In this document: piece after piece, positions 11,114-23,031 of the stretch
How the letters are laid out: every line of letters starts with the position of its first letter
Numbering within the stretch: position 1 is the stretch's first letter
From: Drechslerella dactyloides
Lineage: Eukaryota > Ascomycota > Orbiliomycetes > Orbiliales > Orbiliaceae
Assembly (NCBI GenBank): GCA_020064725.1
Contig: JAGTWJ010000002.1
Coordinates: forward strand, 682,001 to 746,000
Direction of reading: 5' to 3'
Length of the DNA stretch: 64,000 bases
Translations under genes and position numbers: made by a program
Notes under the pieces: model-generated
Seen by the model: the letters and a program-made list of their open reading frames with translations, nothing else
Database searches by the model: none
What the model was told of the DNA's origin: nothing

Positions 11114-11965
11114 CTATGCAAGTTTGAATCCTTCCACTGAACATGGGCGAAATGTGACTTGGACGTCCGTCCGAAGAAGCGTGTATAGTGTGTGCTTGAC
11201 CAAGGGTCGCCCAACCACGCATTTATCCCCTGTCTCAACTTGTGGGGCATCCAATGCCTCTTCACCGACTACCTTCCACAGTAGCTGAGGATTAATGAAT
11301 CCGGCATCGATCATACTATCCGATATCAACTGGTCTTCGGCTTTCTGGGACGTTAAGAAGGAGAAGCGAGTATTGCTATAGCTGAGCACTATCCACCGGC
11401 CGCCAGGTGGTGCCAGAAATGCCATGTGAAGTGTTAATAGATAGAGCGGGTGCGCTGGTGCGGTCCGTGAAGAAGAGTGCTGGATCCGCTCTGACTCTGT
11501 AGTCAGAGCATATGGCAGATGAACAGGCACATCCTCAGCGCATGATATCGCATCTGCAGTCGACTTGTCCAATATGATGTTGTAGCTTCCAGTGGCCTCG
11601 CCGGCGCCGGGAACCCTTAGGGTGAGTATGTCGTCAAGAGACAATAGATCGGCCGCGCTCCAGCGCATCCGTTCCGGTCGAGATTCTGTCGCCTCATATG
11701 TCTTCCCGGTGTCGATGGCAATGGCTGAGAAATCGACATTGTGAATCTGCGAGGGGCTCTTCACTAGATCGCGCAGATGGAAGGACAGCAATGATGTCCC
11801 ACAGCCAATATGGAGAATATGCGGCTCGTCGTTGGATGGCGCGGATGCTAGCGCCTGCGTGATAGCGCCATCGAGGGCGTCTGCGGGCAGCAGCCAGTCG
11901 AATTGGGAGGAATTTTTGGCAAAGCGGGCGTCCCAGTAGTCCTTGTCGCCGAAGGAGGGAGGCAT
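11114..11965 (-). CDS. Class I SAM-dependent methyltransferase, EEF1AKMT/METTL13-like, 283 aa
   Basis: Single exon. I place the start at 11965 (MPPSFGDKDYWDARF), because homologues begin just before the F-G-x-x-x-Y-W motif; an upstream in-frame ATG at 12004 would add 13 residues. Motif I is ILHIGCGTS (around residues 49-57), the acidic residue binding SAM ribose is in NVDFSAIAI (about 75), and the post-motif YNIILDKSTADAI is the D-K-x-T-x-D-A signature of the METTL13/EEF1AKMT group. The C-terminal half holds strands ending in RWIVLSYSNTRFSFL and HTLYTLLRT. Known relatives methylate lysines or the N-terminus of eEF1A, but substrate cannot be read from sequence. Neighbour on the left is convergent (236-bp spacer). 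Confidence 0.8.
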   Translation of the reverse strand: MPPSFGDKDYWDARFAKNSSQFDWLLPADALDGAITQALASAPSNDEPHILHIGCGTSLLSFHLRDLVKSPSQIHNVDFSAIAIDTGKTYEATESRPERMRWSAADLLSLDDILTLRVPGAGEATGSYNIILDKSTADAISCAEDVPVHLPYALTTESERIQHSSSRTAPAHPLYLLTLHMAFLAPPGGRWIVLSYSNTRFSFLTSQKAEDQLISDSMIDAGFINPQLLWKVVGEEALDAPQVETGDKCVVGRPLVKHTLYTLLRTDVQVTFRPCSVEGFKLA

Positions 11966-12877
11966 TTCGATCGCGACTGCCCTGTTGGATGTTATATATA
12001 TCACTTGAGAATAAAGCCGGAGGCCTCGTGATGCATTCTTGCGGTCTAACGTTTGTTAGTGTTGGCAACGTTGCACGGAGAGTTGGCGCGTGGCAGGATC
12101 AAATGGCCTGTGTAACAGCAGCGACCTTCAGCCCTTCAACGTCCTCCATGCCGAAAATATGGCGATCGTGCATTTCGACCGTAGAATAGGCTAATTGAAA
12201 TTCCTGCGTTAGAGATCAATATATATCATCAGGGTATGAGCACAAAGGCAAGTTTCTCATTACTATCGATAAGCAGCCGGGCTAACGTTATAACGTCTCC
12301 CGCAGTTCCTAGCCGAAACGAGCCAAAGTTCAGCTAACGGGCAGTAGCGAGACAGGCTCCATCAACAGGCTATCGCCCTGGCCTCTTCTCACAGTCGGAG
12401 GCCCTTGCCACTGAGCTAGCTGAGCTGGCGCGGACCCGGCAAACGTGTCGGCCGTTACACAGCTGCTGGTAACAAGGCTTATTAACATTGCATTGCGTGG
12501 ATGATGGATGCATGCACGCTGAGCCGCTCGAGATCGCATCCTCAATTCTACTTTCATGCTCAATACCGACTACCGAATAAAGCGCAGGGACGAGATCCCA
12601 TCTCTATAGCGGACCACCTCGCGGTGTACTAAGGTCACTACGCTCACGACGCGTTCGCATTCGTCTTCTCAAAAGACTCAATCATCGCCCCGGCGGAGTC
12701 TATTCAAGTTAGGTTGGTTTCGCGAACCTTACTGCCCCGAGATTACTTACTGCCGGCCTGCGGGGCACACCAACGTCATCTCATCTCCGTCATCACGCCA
12801 GCATCTTCCTCCGATTCTGCCGCTTGGCTCGCTCCTTCTACAGCGATCCTCCGGGATAGTGCCGGTAAAAGCCTGCC
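11966..12877. other. Divergent intergenic region, methyltransferase / F-box gene
   Basis: A 912-bp head-to-head spacer. TATATATA at 11994-12001 lies just upstream of the methyltransferase start. A copy of the ATAACGTTA element is at 12283-12291 (reverse orientation). No gene is seen. Confidence 0.4.
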
Positions 12878-15146
12878 ATGGCGAGGTATACTGTCCCTCT
12901 GCCTTACGATGTTCTTTGCGTGGTCGCTAGCTTCGTAAGTTATTGATTCCTCAAACTACGATGTCCCCCGTCGCGTCCGCGGCGAGCTAATGTCGCGAAA
13001 CTCATACGTCTAGATCAGCTCCCACCAGGACCTCGTCGCCTTTTGCAGCGCCAATCGAGCCACCCACTCCGCCGGCATCCCCTTTCTCTACCGTGATGTT
13101 TTCTTCGAAACTTGGCCGGACGTGCGATCCGACGACGTTATCCCGTCCGGTGGTTGGTACCGCGTCTCCGACCCGACTGAGGAGTTGATGCGACTGCTCA
13201 ACCGGGACCTCCAGAATGATCCGAACTTGCAGGCGCGGGCAAATCATGTTCGATCATTACGGCATCTCACCGTCACTGAGGATAGCGGGCGCCAAAATGA
13301 CCGAACGCAGGACATGCCACAGAACGAACTGGTGTATCTTGTTGAGACTTTGCCGCAGCTTCAAGAGTAAGCCCTGCTATTCAGAAAACACGTCATATAT
13401 CCGTAATTCCGATTTAGATGGCTGATGGACATATATCCGTGTAACTGCAGGTTACTGGTTTCCGTTAATGACCTTGTCATTCCCTTTCTCGAGACCGCTA
13501 TCTCCAACTCGACGATCTCGACTCTGCGTCTCACACCTCATCGCATTTTGACCCAATCCTGTCAATCACTCCGCATCGCGCAAGACAGCCAAAACTTCCT
13601 CCCGCTATGGGGTAATATACACTCTCCGCTACTCAAATCTCTCACCATTACCGATCTCCCTCCGTCATGTCGCACCTACCTTGACCGTTATACTGTACCC
13701 GGCAGTGTGGAAATCTGGAATATAATCACGCACTGCCCGTCGCTGCAGCACCTGGATATCAGAGTCAAGATTAGTGGGCGTGACAGGGGCCATAACCACA
13801 TAAATGATATCGGCCGGCGCAGCACGCTCAGCAAAAACGTGGCTTCGCAGCCCGTGGTCCACCTACGCACCTTGAGGCTGCAAAATTGTAGCGTTTCCGG
13901 ATTCGAGTTCAACCGACTGGACCCGGAGACGATGGAAGAACTGCACATTCCGTACAATGGCCGCAAGCGACTCTTCCGGGATCTCGTATCTGGCCCTCTA
14001 GTCGTCTCTCACAGCATGGCCTTTCCGCGTAATCTGAAGAGTCTGGTCGTGGACACGCTGCCGCTCACTCCGGACCGGCGGGAGCCCTGGCAGGAGGTGT
14101 TTGATAAGAATTTTGCAGAGCTGCAGCTGGAAGAGCTGATTGTGCTTACGCGAAAGGTCGACTTTTGGTTGCAAAGCACTACTAGCTTTGCAGGGGCTGG
14201 AAGTTGGGTCAGCCGGAATGGAGATGATCTGTCTCCGAACACACGCAATGTCGCCGTAGAGATGATTATAGGGCATAAAATGGACGACGGCGGTCGCAAC
14301 ACCAGTGGCTCTGCCGCCGTGCCCTCAGATGTCAGCACGGTTACTTCTCCCACCGACCCATCGACCGATGCAGCCATCATCGATGCCGATGATCAAGTAG
14401 CATCAATGGCAAACATGGACTTGGCCGATATAGAAGTTCCGCCGACTCCGGCGATGGGTCGCTGGTTAAAGCGACTCTTGCTGAAAGGAAGCTGGCAGAT
14501 GACTCGTAGCCTGCTGGACAACTTGCTCACAACCTGCTGGGATCTGGAGGAGCTTGGGGTAGCACTACTATGGAAAGAATGGGTGTGTATCCCGTCTGAA
14601 TCTCTACATCTCTTTTGGATTTAAACGCTATTGTCTAGGATACAGAGCGGAATTTACTTACTAATCGTGGGGTTTCTCTCATAGAACCACGACATATCGG
14701 AAATACCACCTTGCATCAAGCGCCTCCGCCACCTCCGCGCCCTCATAATTCTCAACGAACCACATTCTAAGAACATGAATCCCGAATGGGGCAGCCCGCT
14801 CCCCACTAGGAACAAAGTCTGGCAAGCACCCCTTGCTCTCGACGATGACGCCTTCTTACAACACGGACAGCCGCAGGAGCGGCTACGATACTTGGGAATT
14901 GGGAAGAAAATGTGGAGTGTCGTCCTTGAGGATCACGATGAGCGGGACGAACGGCTCGGCCGCTACAACAGGTATCGAGGAAGCCAGAAGCACGTCTCTA
15001 AGGGCAATGGGAAAGGGGATTATCGATGGCGGAGGACACTAAGGGAAGTGGATAGGGAGAGTGTGGCTGGCGTTGGAATATTGGAATGGATCAGGTTTTG
15101 CGATGAATGCTGGGTCAATGATTTTAGTGACAAGACGAACGGTTGA
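12878..15146 (+). CDS. F-box-like / leucine-rich-region protein, 667 aa
   Basis: Exons 12878-12934, 13014-13366, 13451-14582 and 14685-15146 close to 668 codons. The N-terminus spells LPYDVLCVVASF followed after the first intron by ISSHQDLVAFCSANRAT, matching the F-box pattern (LP-x-E/D-V-L-x-x-V-x-x-F ... DL-x-x-x-C-x-x-N/S-R) that binds Skp1 in SCF ubiquitin ligases. The remainder has irregular leucine-rich repeats (TISTLRLTP, CPSLQHLDIRV, HLRTLRLQNC, NLKSLVVDTLPL, LEELGVALLWKEW, LRHLRALIILNEP). A polar, probably disordered insert around residues 400-450 is rich in Ser/Thr/Asp. For the third exon I prefer the acceptor at 13450 (joining LPQLQE to LLVSVND) over the one at 13412, which would add a cysteine-rich stretch. 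Such proteins are numerous and fast-evolving in filamentous fungi. SCF substrate-receptor role is inference. Confidence 0.75.
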
Positions 15147-15745
15147 GGTGAGCGCTGATTTCACCGGGGTTCTTTCATTGCAAGCGCAGGGAAAGCATGG
15201 AACATGGCAGGGTTTGTATCGGAGTTTGGATAGATTGCAAAGGTACGATTCGCAGGGTAGCGGGAGTGGTATCTGCGTGCAATCTTTATGCTTTCTTTAA
15301 CTTTTCTTTGGATGGTTGTCTGGGTTAACTTCATGAGTCTATATGATGACGTTGATGTCTAACGATAGTGTTTAAAATACTTAATATAGATGTTTTTGAT
15401 ACTGCAACTCGACATGCTGTATGCATGTGTATCATACAATTTGTTAATATCGTCTTCAATTTATCGCATATCCGATAGGAGTAATATTGTCTATGTTACA
15501 TAGGGAAAAGAGCTAGCTCAGTAAGCCATACGCAAATGTGATGTTTGAGGGAGTAGAAGGAAGTTAATACTCGAACACTCATTGTAGAACGGTATCTGTA
15601 CATGCTAAGTTCACGGGGTGTTTATATATACAAGGAAAAGCAATTGGTATCAACAAATGCATAAATTGATGCAACGACCTTCTCTCAAGCCTTCTCTTCC
15701 AGAGATACTGAAAAGCCAGGCCAGGTAGCTGCATCGGATAGTACC
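15147..15745. other. Tail-to-tail spacer, nothing recognised
   Basis: About 600 bp of AT-rich sequence between the 3' ends of the F-box-like gene and the first CPFAKG gene. A terminal frame at 15061-15300 overlaps the F-box exon and continues for no recognisable reason. I see no gene or repeat. Confidence 0.4.
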
Positions 15746-18510
15746 TCAATCAACTTCCTTCAGGACAAGGAAGCAACCAGCATTCCTAGACAGATGGGGA
15801 TCCATAACATACTTGAAATCCAGTTCGGCAACAAGTTCATCGAGTGACTGTAATCTCACACTACGGTCTGGATTCTCAAATTCCGAAGTATCCCAGGAAA
15901 ACGGCGGGTCATGAAACTGAAATGTCATCCAACTCTCGAACCCTTTTCTAAACTCGTCCATATCATCGAAGAGGAATTTCTTCGGGAGTGACGTTTCAGA
16001 TGTGGTGTGTTTTGGGAGAGCTGGCTTGCGGGCAACCTGAAAGACGTACTTCTTTTCCTTCTTCTTGCCTTTTTGTATGAAGGCCTTCGCGTTCGTCAAG
16101 CTGGATTCTTCGAATAGGGGCGCTTGGGTGAAACCCAACGGCCCACAAAAGGCTGAATGTGATGAAGTAATACCACTTGAAGGTAAAGGGCCTGGGAGGG
16201 TATTCATGACCAACCCCTCTGGCTGTCCTGCGGGCCAGAAGCTATTCCCTGCTCCTGATAACACTGGGTCAGTGCTCGGTTCTTGATAGGTATTCAGTAT
16301 CGATTCGTTCCATGGGTGTAGTGCAAGTAAATTTGAAGACGCGGATGGGGGTCGTGGTGGAAATAGATGGGGTGCCTGCGACGAGAACATGGCCCCTGCC
16401 GCCAGCTGGGCCGTGTTTGTCTGGCTCCCTATATTATTTGTTCGCTGTTGCTTTGCTGCGGCCGACGTATTTTGAATTTCCGGATGATTAATTGATGGTT
16501 CCTTGAATGATGTCTGAGTATTATTGGATTGTGGAACTCTAGGGAGTTGGGTTATCCCAGCCAATGCTGGATGAAGCATCGGCATCTGTACCAGCAGAAG
16601 ATCGAGATCTACGTTTGCGGGGTGAACATGTCGGTTGTTCGTATTGCTCAAGGGGCTTGCCGTGCTCGAACCCATCTCGTTATCAACCTGCCGATCCGTC
16701 GATACCGCCCGCGTCTCTGGGAAAGCCACGGCTGAAGCCTCTATCCTGCGCCTTGGCAATAGCCTATTGACCCTAGAGTTGATATCCGCATCGAGTAGGC
16801 TCGCTTCCGGCCTAGAGCTATATACTGCGATAGGGTCATAGTCTATCCAATCCTGATTAATGTTCAGTCGATTCAAATGATGTAGCAATCCTAATCATTG
16901 ACTTACAAGGAGATGGCACCGGAAATTCCCAACCAGGATGACAGAACTGGAATATAGACTCCCATGTTCGAGCTCGTATGATTTCGTGCGGAACGGTGCC
17001 ATTGAAATGGGTTCGCTTCAAGTGCTCTCTATATTATAAAAATACCATTTTGTTAGTAACTGCTTTTGAGTATTGCTGGCTGTATATCATAATTATGGGT
17101 CACATAACGACGGCTACTAGAATTGTAGGACCGCAAGTTGACATGAAATTAGAAGCTGTAATACATAGGAATCGGTATATATGCGAGCATCAGAAGGACT
17201 AACCGTATTCCCACTAGATTCTGCCTATTTATATGGAGGCAACAGATATACTCATTAGGTAAGCCCTTTGCGAAAGGGCATGCTAGGTTGTTTCGCACAT
17301 CCTTTGGGAGCGGAGGCTTGCTTCGGGCTCGTTTTAGTTCCGGATCGTCAGCTTTACCACTGCCATTGTACGTGTCGTTTGATCTCCCGTGCTTTCGACC
17401 AGTGCTGTCCGTGGAATTCTCCGATGCAGACCCTCCCGCTGATTGTGAATCAAAGCTTGCGCTTCCATGATGGCTCGACTGGGGATCACTTGGAGCGCTC
17501 CGCGTGTATCTATCCTGGTACAGAAGGCCATTCGGACTCGAATAGAGGTCTACGAGCTTAAGGTGGAGGATTAAAGCTTGAAGTTCGTAGGAATCCTCCT
17601 CACTTATGTTTTGATCTGCATCAAGATGATTCTCAATCAAAGTGTTAGCCTGATTGTCATTCCCTTCTGAACGTATCTCCTCACACGAGGGGGTTGCTAA
17701 TGTTTGGGATGTCGAAGGCTGGTCGCTTATTGTCGTGAAGCTCGGTGTCATCGCATTTGCATTTGATGGCGACAAGGGAGTATGAAGCGATTTCTCTGCA
17801 TCTATCTGAGGGCATGCCGCTATCGAAGTGGAGGTTTCCGCGGAAAGATCCTTCGGGGGCTTTGCAGTATCATTCTCCCGTACAAGACCATCATGGATCA
17901 ATTTATGGATCGGTTCCGACTTTTGGGAGGTCAGAGAGCACGACTCATGGTCGTGGCCGACATCAATAACGGGATCCGGAGCGTTGTGTCCATTTCCCTT
18001 CTCGCTGACCCGCTCTACAACTGGCCGGTCGACAGTCTTTCCCTTGAGACTTTCCTTTCGAGATGTGCTCTGAGTAGATATCGGAAACTTCTTCTTCGGC
18101 GCAATGGGTGTGGTGACATCTCTCAATTTATCGCCTGGTCTCCCATCCGATCGTTTTCCAGAGGTTTGTTGGGAATGAAATTTTCGACCGCGTGGGAATA
18201 GTGGACAGCCCCTTGAACGTCGTGGAGTGGATGGAATTGGGCTGACATGTGTACTTGCTGTGTGCCTGGCCCGAGCGTCGTACCATGAGCAGTAATCCTC
18301 CTCGCTAGTACTGTATTGGCTATGTGGCGCGAGTGATTCGGGTAATTCCCGCGCCTTTATCGCTAGAAGCCCAAAAAGTCAGGAAACTTAGCTATCTTCT
18401 AAGGATCTAACAAGAAAGCTTTGAATGGCTGTAGGGTTTATCGTAAATATGTTGCGAAATCGGGCTTCGAATGGTTGCGTATACGTACCGTTGTTAGGTG
18501 CAGAAGACAT
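15746..18510 (-). CDS. CPFAKG zinc-finger-like protein with conserved C-terminal domain, paralogue 1, 799 aa
   Basis: Exons on the minus strand are 18510-18489, 18362-17204, 17028-16907 and 16842-15746, closing to 800 codons. The first exon is 22 nt (MSSAPNN). Residues 1-330 are low complexity and Ser/Thr-rich. Around 380-410 is NNLACPFAKGLPNEYICC, then (across the intron) VGIREHLKRTHF, giving a C-x(n)-C-x(n)-H-x3-H arrangement like the N-terminal finger of fungal CP-F/Y-K C2H2 proteins. A conserved stretch HEIIRARTWESIFQFCHPGW follows. The middle is disordered (Asn/Ser/Pro). The last 110 residues form a basic plus acidic domain (KKKEKKYVFQVARK, FDDMDEFRKGFESWM, SLDELVAELDF) shared with the gene at 20208-23031. 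The fourth-exon acceptor (GGATAG) was chosen because the nearer CAG creates a stop. Nuclear or DNA-binding role is inference. Confidence 0.75.
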
Positions 18511-20207
18511 TGTAGACTCCCCAAAAATGAGAAGTTTGTCAAACCCAGAGCTCCGAGAGGGTTCAATGTAATTGAACCTATCAGGCCAGCCGATATCAAT
18601 ATCATAGCAAGAGCTCAAAGTGACTTGAACTTGAGAATTAGTTGGCCCAAGGCCTTCGAGGATATAATTATAAGTTATAGGAGCTTTATCTCGTGAGGAG
18701 AAGCGCGCTTCGCGGCGCACGTCCGGCTTTGAGGTCTGGTCGCGCGATCTAGTTGATATCGTCATCGCTGTTGTCACTGAGCGAACCCGAAGATTCCCAA
18801 GGTTTATCGCGTAGGTAGAACCAGTTATAGTGAAATATGCTTCGTGCTTTAGCTATAGTTATCTAAGGTTACGGAGGGGAGTAAGTTAGGAGATATAAAG
18901 AACGAAGGTGTAGACGCTTGATATAAACGGGTATATACTGGCGGAATTGAAGCGGGTATGGAGCCCGAGAGCCAGGTTAACCTGGTCTCGCAGCGGGCTG
19001 ACTAGTATCAGTATATATTCAATCAAATAAATATAAAATCTAAGGTAGCTCGACGATCGATCGAGAACTAGATCGGAATATATTGGCTTCGGCCTTCGCA
19101 TGCCAATTGCAACGTGTCCAACGGGGAGGGCTACGGCGGCGGTACGGTATGCAGCTTGCTGTCGCACGAACCGCTACCAGACATTTTGCATATTGTGAGA
19201 CTGGCCAGGTCTTGCTGCGTTATCGTCGCATCTCAAAGCAGTGCGATGGTCTAATGGCTGTGATTGGCGAAAGCAATCCGCTTTCGCCGTTAACCCCTGT
19301 CGTGACCCATGCAGATGCAGAATATGGTCGCCTGTTTCCACGCCGCGCTTCCTTCCCAGCCCTAGTCTCAGGGACGTTGACTCGGCTCCAAAGGTTGAGC
19401 TCTTGATCAATTGAGGTTCTGACCTGGCCAGGACCATGTCCCTGCACCTCGACTTTAGTCATTAGGGTGAGGACGGCTAGCTGCGACGACTAGCTTGCTG
19501 GCGGGACACGCGAGCGAGCTAACTGTTGCAGTGCATACGAAAGTCGTCTTTTAAATTTTCAAGTCAGGTATTTCTTACTTGTAGTTTGTACTCCTTGCAT
19601 GGTCATGGACGACAGACAAATGTACGGGATATCGGCCGTCGGGAATCTACGTCTCAAGGTTCAGGATCTCGGTACCTCAAAAAGCCCGAGTTCAACTTGG
19701 CTGGATTTCAACCAGAAATCAGTGGGGTCGAATCTGTTAGCAGAACAAGAGATGTTCGTGAGCGTTTCTCAACGAAGCGAATCGGCCTTAACGCGTTATT
19801 CAATCTAGCCTCATGATCAAAATCTGCTTTGCATGTGTATTTCTGATCGTCATACTTTAACCGGCGATGTAACAGCCTAATTTCTCCAATACCGAAGTCA
19901 GATGGGTGCTAATCTCGACGGAGATGGGTTGATATGCACGCATTCTATGTATACGTACAGACCTGGAAATCAGCTTGCAAAATTAGGATAGCGTCTGACC
20001 AGTATCTTGAGGACTGGTATCAAATGAATCGTCTGGGGGCATAAGCGGGAATGTTCATGAGTGACGAATCTTCCCCGTTTCAACATCATTTCGACAGTAT
20101 CGATATATCCATATGTCACGCATTGGTGCGTGCCTTCACAGCTATTCCGGGATTCGACGGGAAACAAAACACAAAACGCATTTATATCTAAAATTCACCT
20201 CCGACTT
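18511..20207. other. Long spacer between the two CPFAKG paralogues
   Basis: About 1.7 kb with only short random-looking frames (the longest 107 codons). It probably contains the promoter of paralogue 1 near its left edge and the 3' UTR of paralogue 2 at its right edge. I looked for a decayed third copy and found no recognisable CPFAKG or C-terminal-domain remnant. Confidence 0.4.
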
Positions 20208-23031
20208 TCATGCAACGCCCTCAATGTCTTTCGGAACGAGGAAGAAAGCAGCGCGTTCAGATCTGTAGGCATCCATTACAAACTCGAGCTCGTCGACAAG
20301 CTCGTCTTGCGACGGAAGTCGCTCCTTGCGGAGCGGATTCTCAAATTCCCAGGCATTCCAACAGAACGCAGGTTCGTGAAACTGGCGTACCATCCATGTA
20401 TCAAATTCTCGTTTGAACTCGTCCATGTCGTTGAAGTAAAACCTTTTGTGCCGTGAAGACTCAGAGGTAGCACGTTTACGCGCTGACGGGTTTCGGGCGA
20501 CACGGAGAAGGTATTTCTTCTCTTTCTTGTTCTCTTTCTCGTTCTTTTTCAAGGGCACAGTTTCTTGAATGGGTCGTGCCTCCAAATTGAATTCCGGAGT
20601 AAAATCAATCAGATCTGTAAATTGTTCTAGAACTTCTGATAGATCGCTTGAATCTGACGAACCTAAAGAGGGGCCTGCGGCAGATCCATTGAATATTCCC
20701 GTCGTCCTATTTGGGCTTGTGCAGATCTCTATTTCTGGATATATAACTTCAGGGAGGGGATCCGGCCAATTGTTATCCTGTAGGTCTTGGTCTAGCCGCA
20801 TCGGCGAGACAGGGCGGGATAAACTCGATCCGGAAGGTAAAGATGATCGCGATGGTGATCTAGGCTCTGTCGAGAACTGCTCAGCATCCGACTGGTTCCA
20901 TGAGGTAACTGTCCATGGTACTATCTCTTCTAGATTTGTAAGAAGGTCGTCGAATGGTATCTGATTGACATTAATGCCAAGATCAGAGTGTATATATTCT
21001 TGGAACTGAGTCGGAGCCCTGGATCTTAAGTCACTATTCAGCTGGGTAAGTTCCGCAGGGTTCAGATAGGGATTGCTCCCGGAGGCTAAGCGGTTTATAG
21101 TTGCCGAAACCATTTCTGAACGTGGCAGTCCCTGTTTTGCGGACGAATAGGCAACAAGTGGAGCCGCCTCTGTGAATGTTGAGGCTGTACTCTTGTAGCT
21201 TTGTGACTGTCTACTACTTCTGCGCTTAGACTTAGTGTCCGATTGTTGGCAAATTTCACGCGGATCCCAGTCTTGCCCAGCACGCAAATAGTCGTCAGCT
21301 TTTCGTGAAAATATACAATATGGGATTAAGATTTTTGAGATGCATTTTAGCTTACTGGGGCAGGGTATCTCCCGCTCGGATATTGGCCAGTCGGGGTTAC
21401 AGATCATGAATATTTGACTCCATGTCCGAGCTCTTGTAATTTCTGGAGGGATTCTCCCGTGAAAATGATTGTGCTTCAGATGCTCTCTATATCGTGTTGA
21501 AAATGCACACATCCTTAGCTAGGTTCACTGGCAGATTATCAATTGCGCGGAGTTCGTTGCATTAAGTGCATGTATTCAGGGTAATATCAACCATCCAGGG
21601 AACCAACCTAATTCCTGCAAGATCTTTCCTATTTACCAGCAAACATTTTGGGTGCTGATCTGACTGACCCTTGGCGAATGGACAAGCCAACTTCTCCAGC
21701 ATGTTCTTGATGACATTCAGTTTGACGGCTACCCTTTTCCTCGGGGGGTCTGAATCGTCGTCATCGTCGCTATCGCCGCCGTTCGTCCTCTTGGATCGTT
21801 GCAATTGGCGTTTGTTGCCAGTGCTCAAGGGATATTTGGCGGTGAATCCTTTAGACGACTGGGAATTCTGATTCGGGGTTCTGGTTTCCTCAGACTGACA
21901 ATTGTTTGTGCTACTCGGCGACGAATCATCCGAGTTGGGTTGATCCGTGGGGTCCGCATTGACGACTAGAAGGAGGAGACAAAGAATGGCTGCTTGAAGC
22001 TCACAAAGACCTTCATCGGCTGTGTCTTGATCCGAAGTAGGCCTGGCTCGGCTCTTACTAGTCTCCAGCGCCTTGATTTCGCCGGCATCCACACTTATTG
22101 GATTCGATACTTGTCCATGTACATTGACATTGTTGGGGTTGAGAGACGAGAGGGGTGACGGATGATTGTGTTGGCCAGCGTCGTTGCGACCGGCAGGCGA
22201 AGGAGTTGTTAATTTAGATGCAGAGCTTAGAGACAATCGTTGTTCTGTGCACTCGACGTTTGAGGCGTCTGAAAAGCCTTCCGCGCCGAAAAACCCATCC
22301 ACTGCCTGCGCTGGGGGATATTGCATGGATTGTGTAGACAGTATCCGCTTTATTGTGTCAATTGTGCTTGGCGCAGCAGAGGTAGTACTGGACGTTGAGA
22401 GTAACGCCGGATCTATAACCTCGTAAGGCCGAAGTTGGCGGATTCTAGGATATATTTCGTGAATACTGTAACAATTACGGCAAGCAGGATCTGTCGCAAA
22501 AGAAAAGATGTCTACAATGTCCATGTCGATAAGAGCCGGTAATCGAGGCACGTGTCTCCGGAAAAAGATTTTTCCTTGCAGATATATGATAAGAGCGCAG
22601 TCGAGCAATGTTTCGAAATTGTCCGGGCTTGAGAGAAAGACCGCATCGTCCTTTGTGAGTCTAGTAGGGTCGATATCCTGATAACTGCTGTTGTGCCATT
22701 CTGTTCTGGCAGTAAACCAGCGCTTTGCAGTGTCCCCCAAACTCGCACCACTCACTATCCCATCTGTTGACGCCCATAAGTCTTGAAATCCGTCTAACCA
22801 CTTGCTACTGACTGCGGTCGCCTTCCTTGGGGCTTCTTGGTCTGAAGCAGTATTCAGTTGAGACCAAGGCCTCTCGGCGTCGTGGGGCACGTACTCGTCG
22901 AAATTTGATATCGGAGGTGTACGCGTAGCCCGGGGCAGTTCGGTGCGGCCAAGTGGAAGCTTTCGCGTAGACAGAGAGACCGTTGCTGGTTTGTCTGTGG
23001 TGTCGATTGGCTCTCCGTCTGACATCCCCAT
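20208..23031 (-). CDS. CPFAKG zinc-finger-like protein with conserved C-terminal domain, paralogue 2, 872 aa
   Basis: Exons on the minus strand are 23031-21608, 21486-21356 and 21271-20208, closing to 873 codons. Intron positions match paralogue 1 exactly: one inside the finger (LAGIR|EHLKHNHF) and one after the R-A-R-T-W helix (ITRARTWSQIFMICNPDW). The finger reads KLACPFAKGQSDQHPKC. Residues 70-240 carry a segment not obvious in paralogue 1 (KWLDGFQDLWAS, ETLLDCALIIYLQGKIFF, IVDIFSFATDPACRNC). The C-terminal domain is NKKEKKYLLRVARNP, FNDMDEFKREFDTWM, SQDELVDELEFVMD. A basic/acidic block (GGDSDDDDDSDPPRKRVAVK) precedes the finger and may be a nuclear signal. The last intron uses an AAG acceptor, the only one that keeps frame. 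A second in-frame ATG lies 6 nt downstream of the chosen start. Confidence 0.75.

Noticed and set aside
12360..12445. tRNA-like sequence on the minus strand (AGCTCAGTGGCAAGG)
   Set aside because: Resembles an A box, but no B box (GGTTCGA-type) or foldable cloverleaf follows at the right distance.
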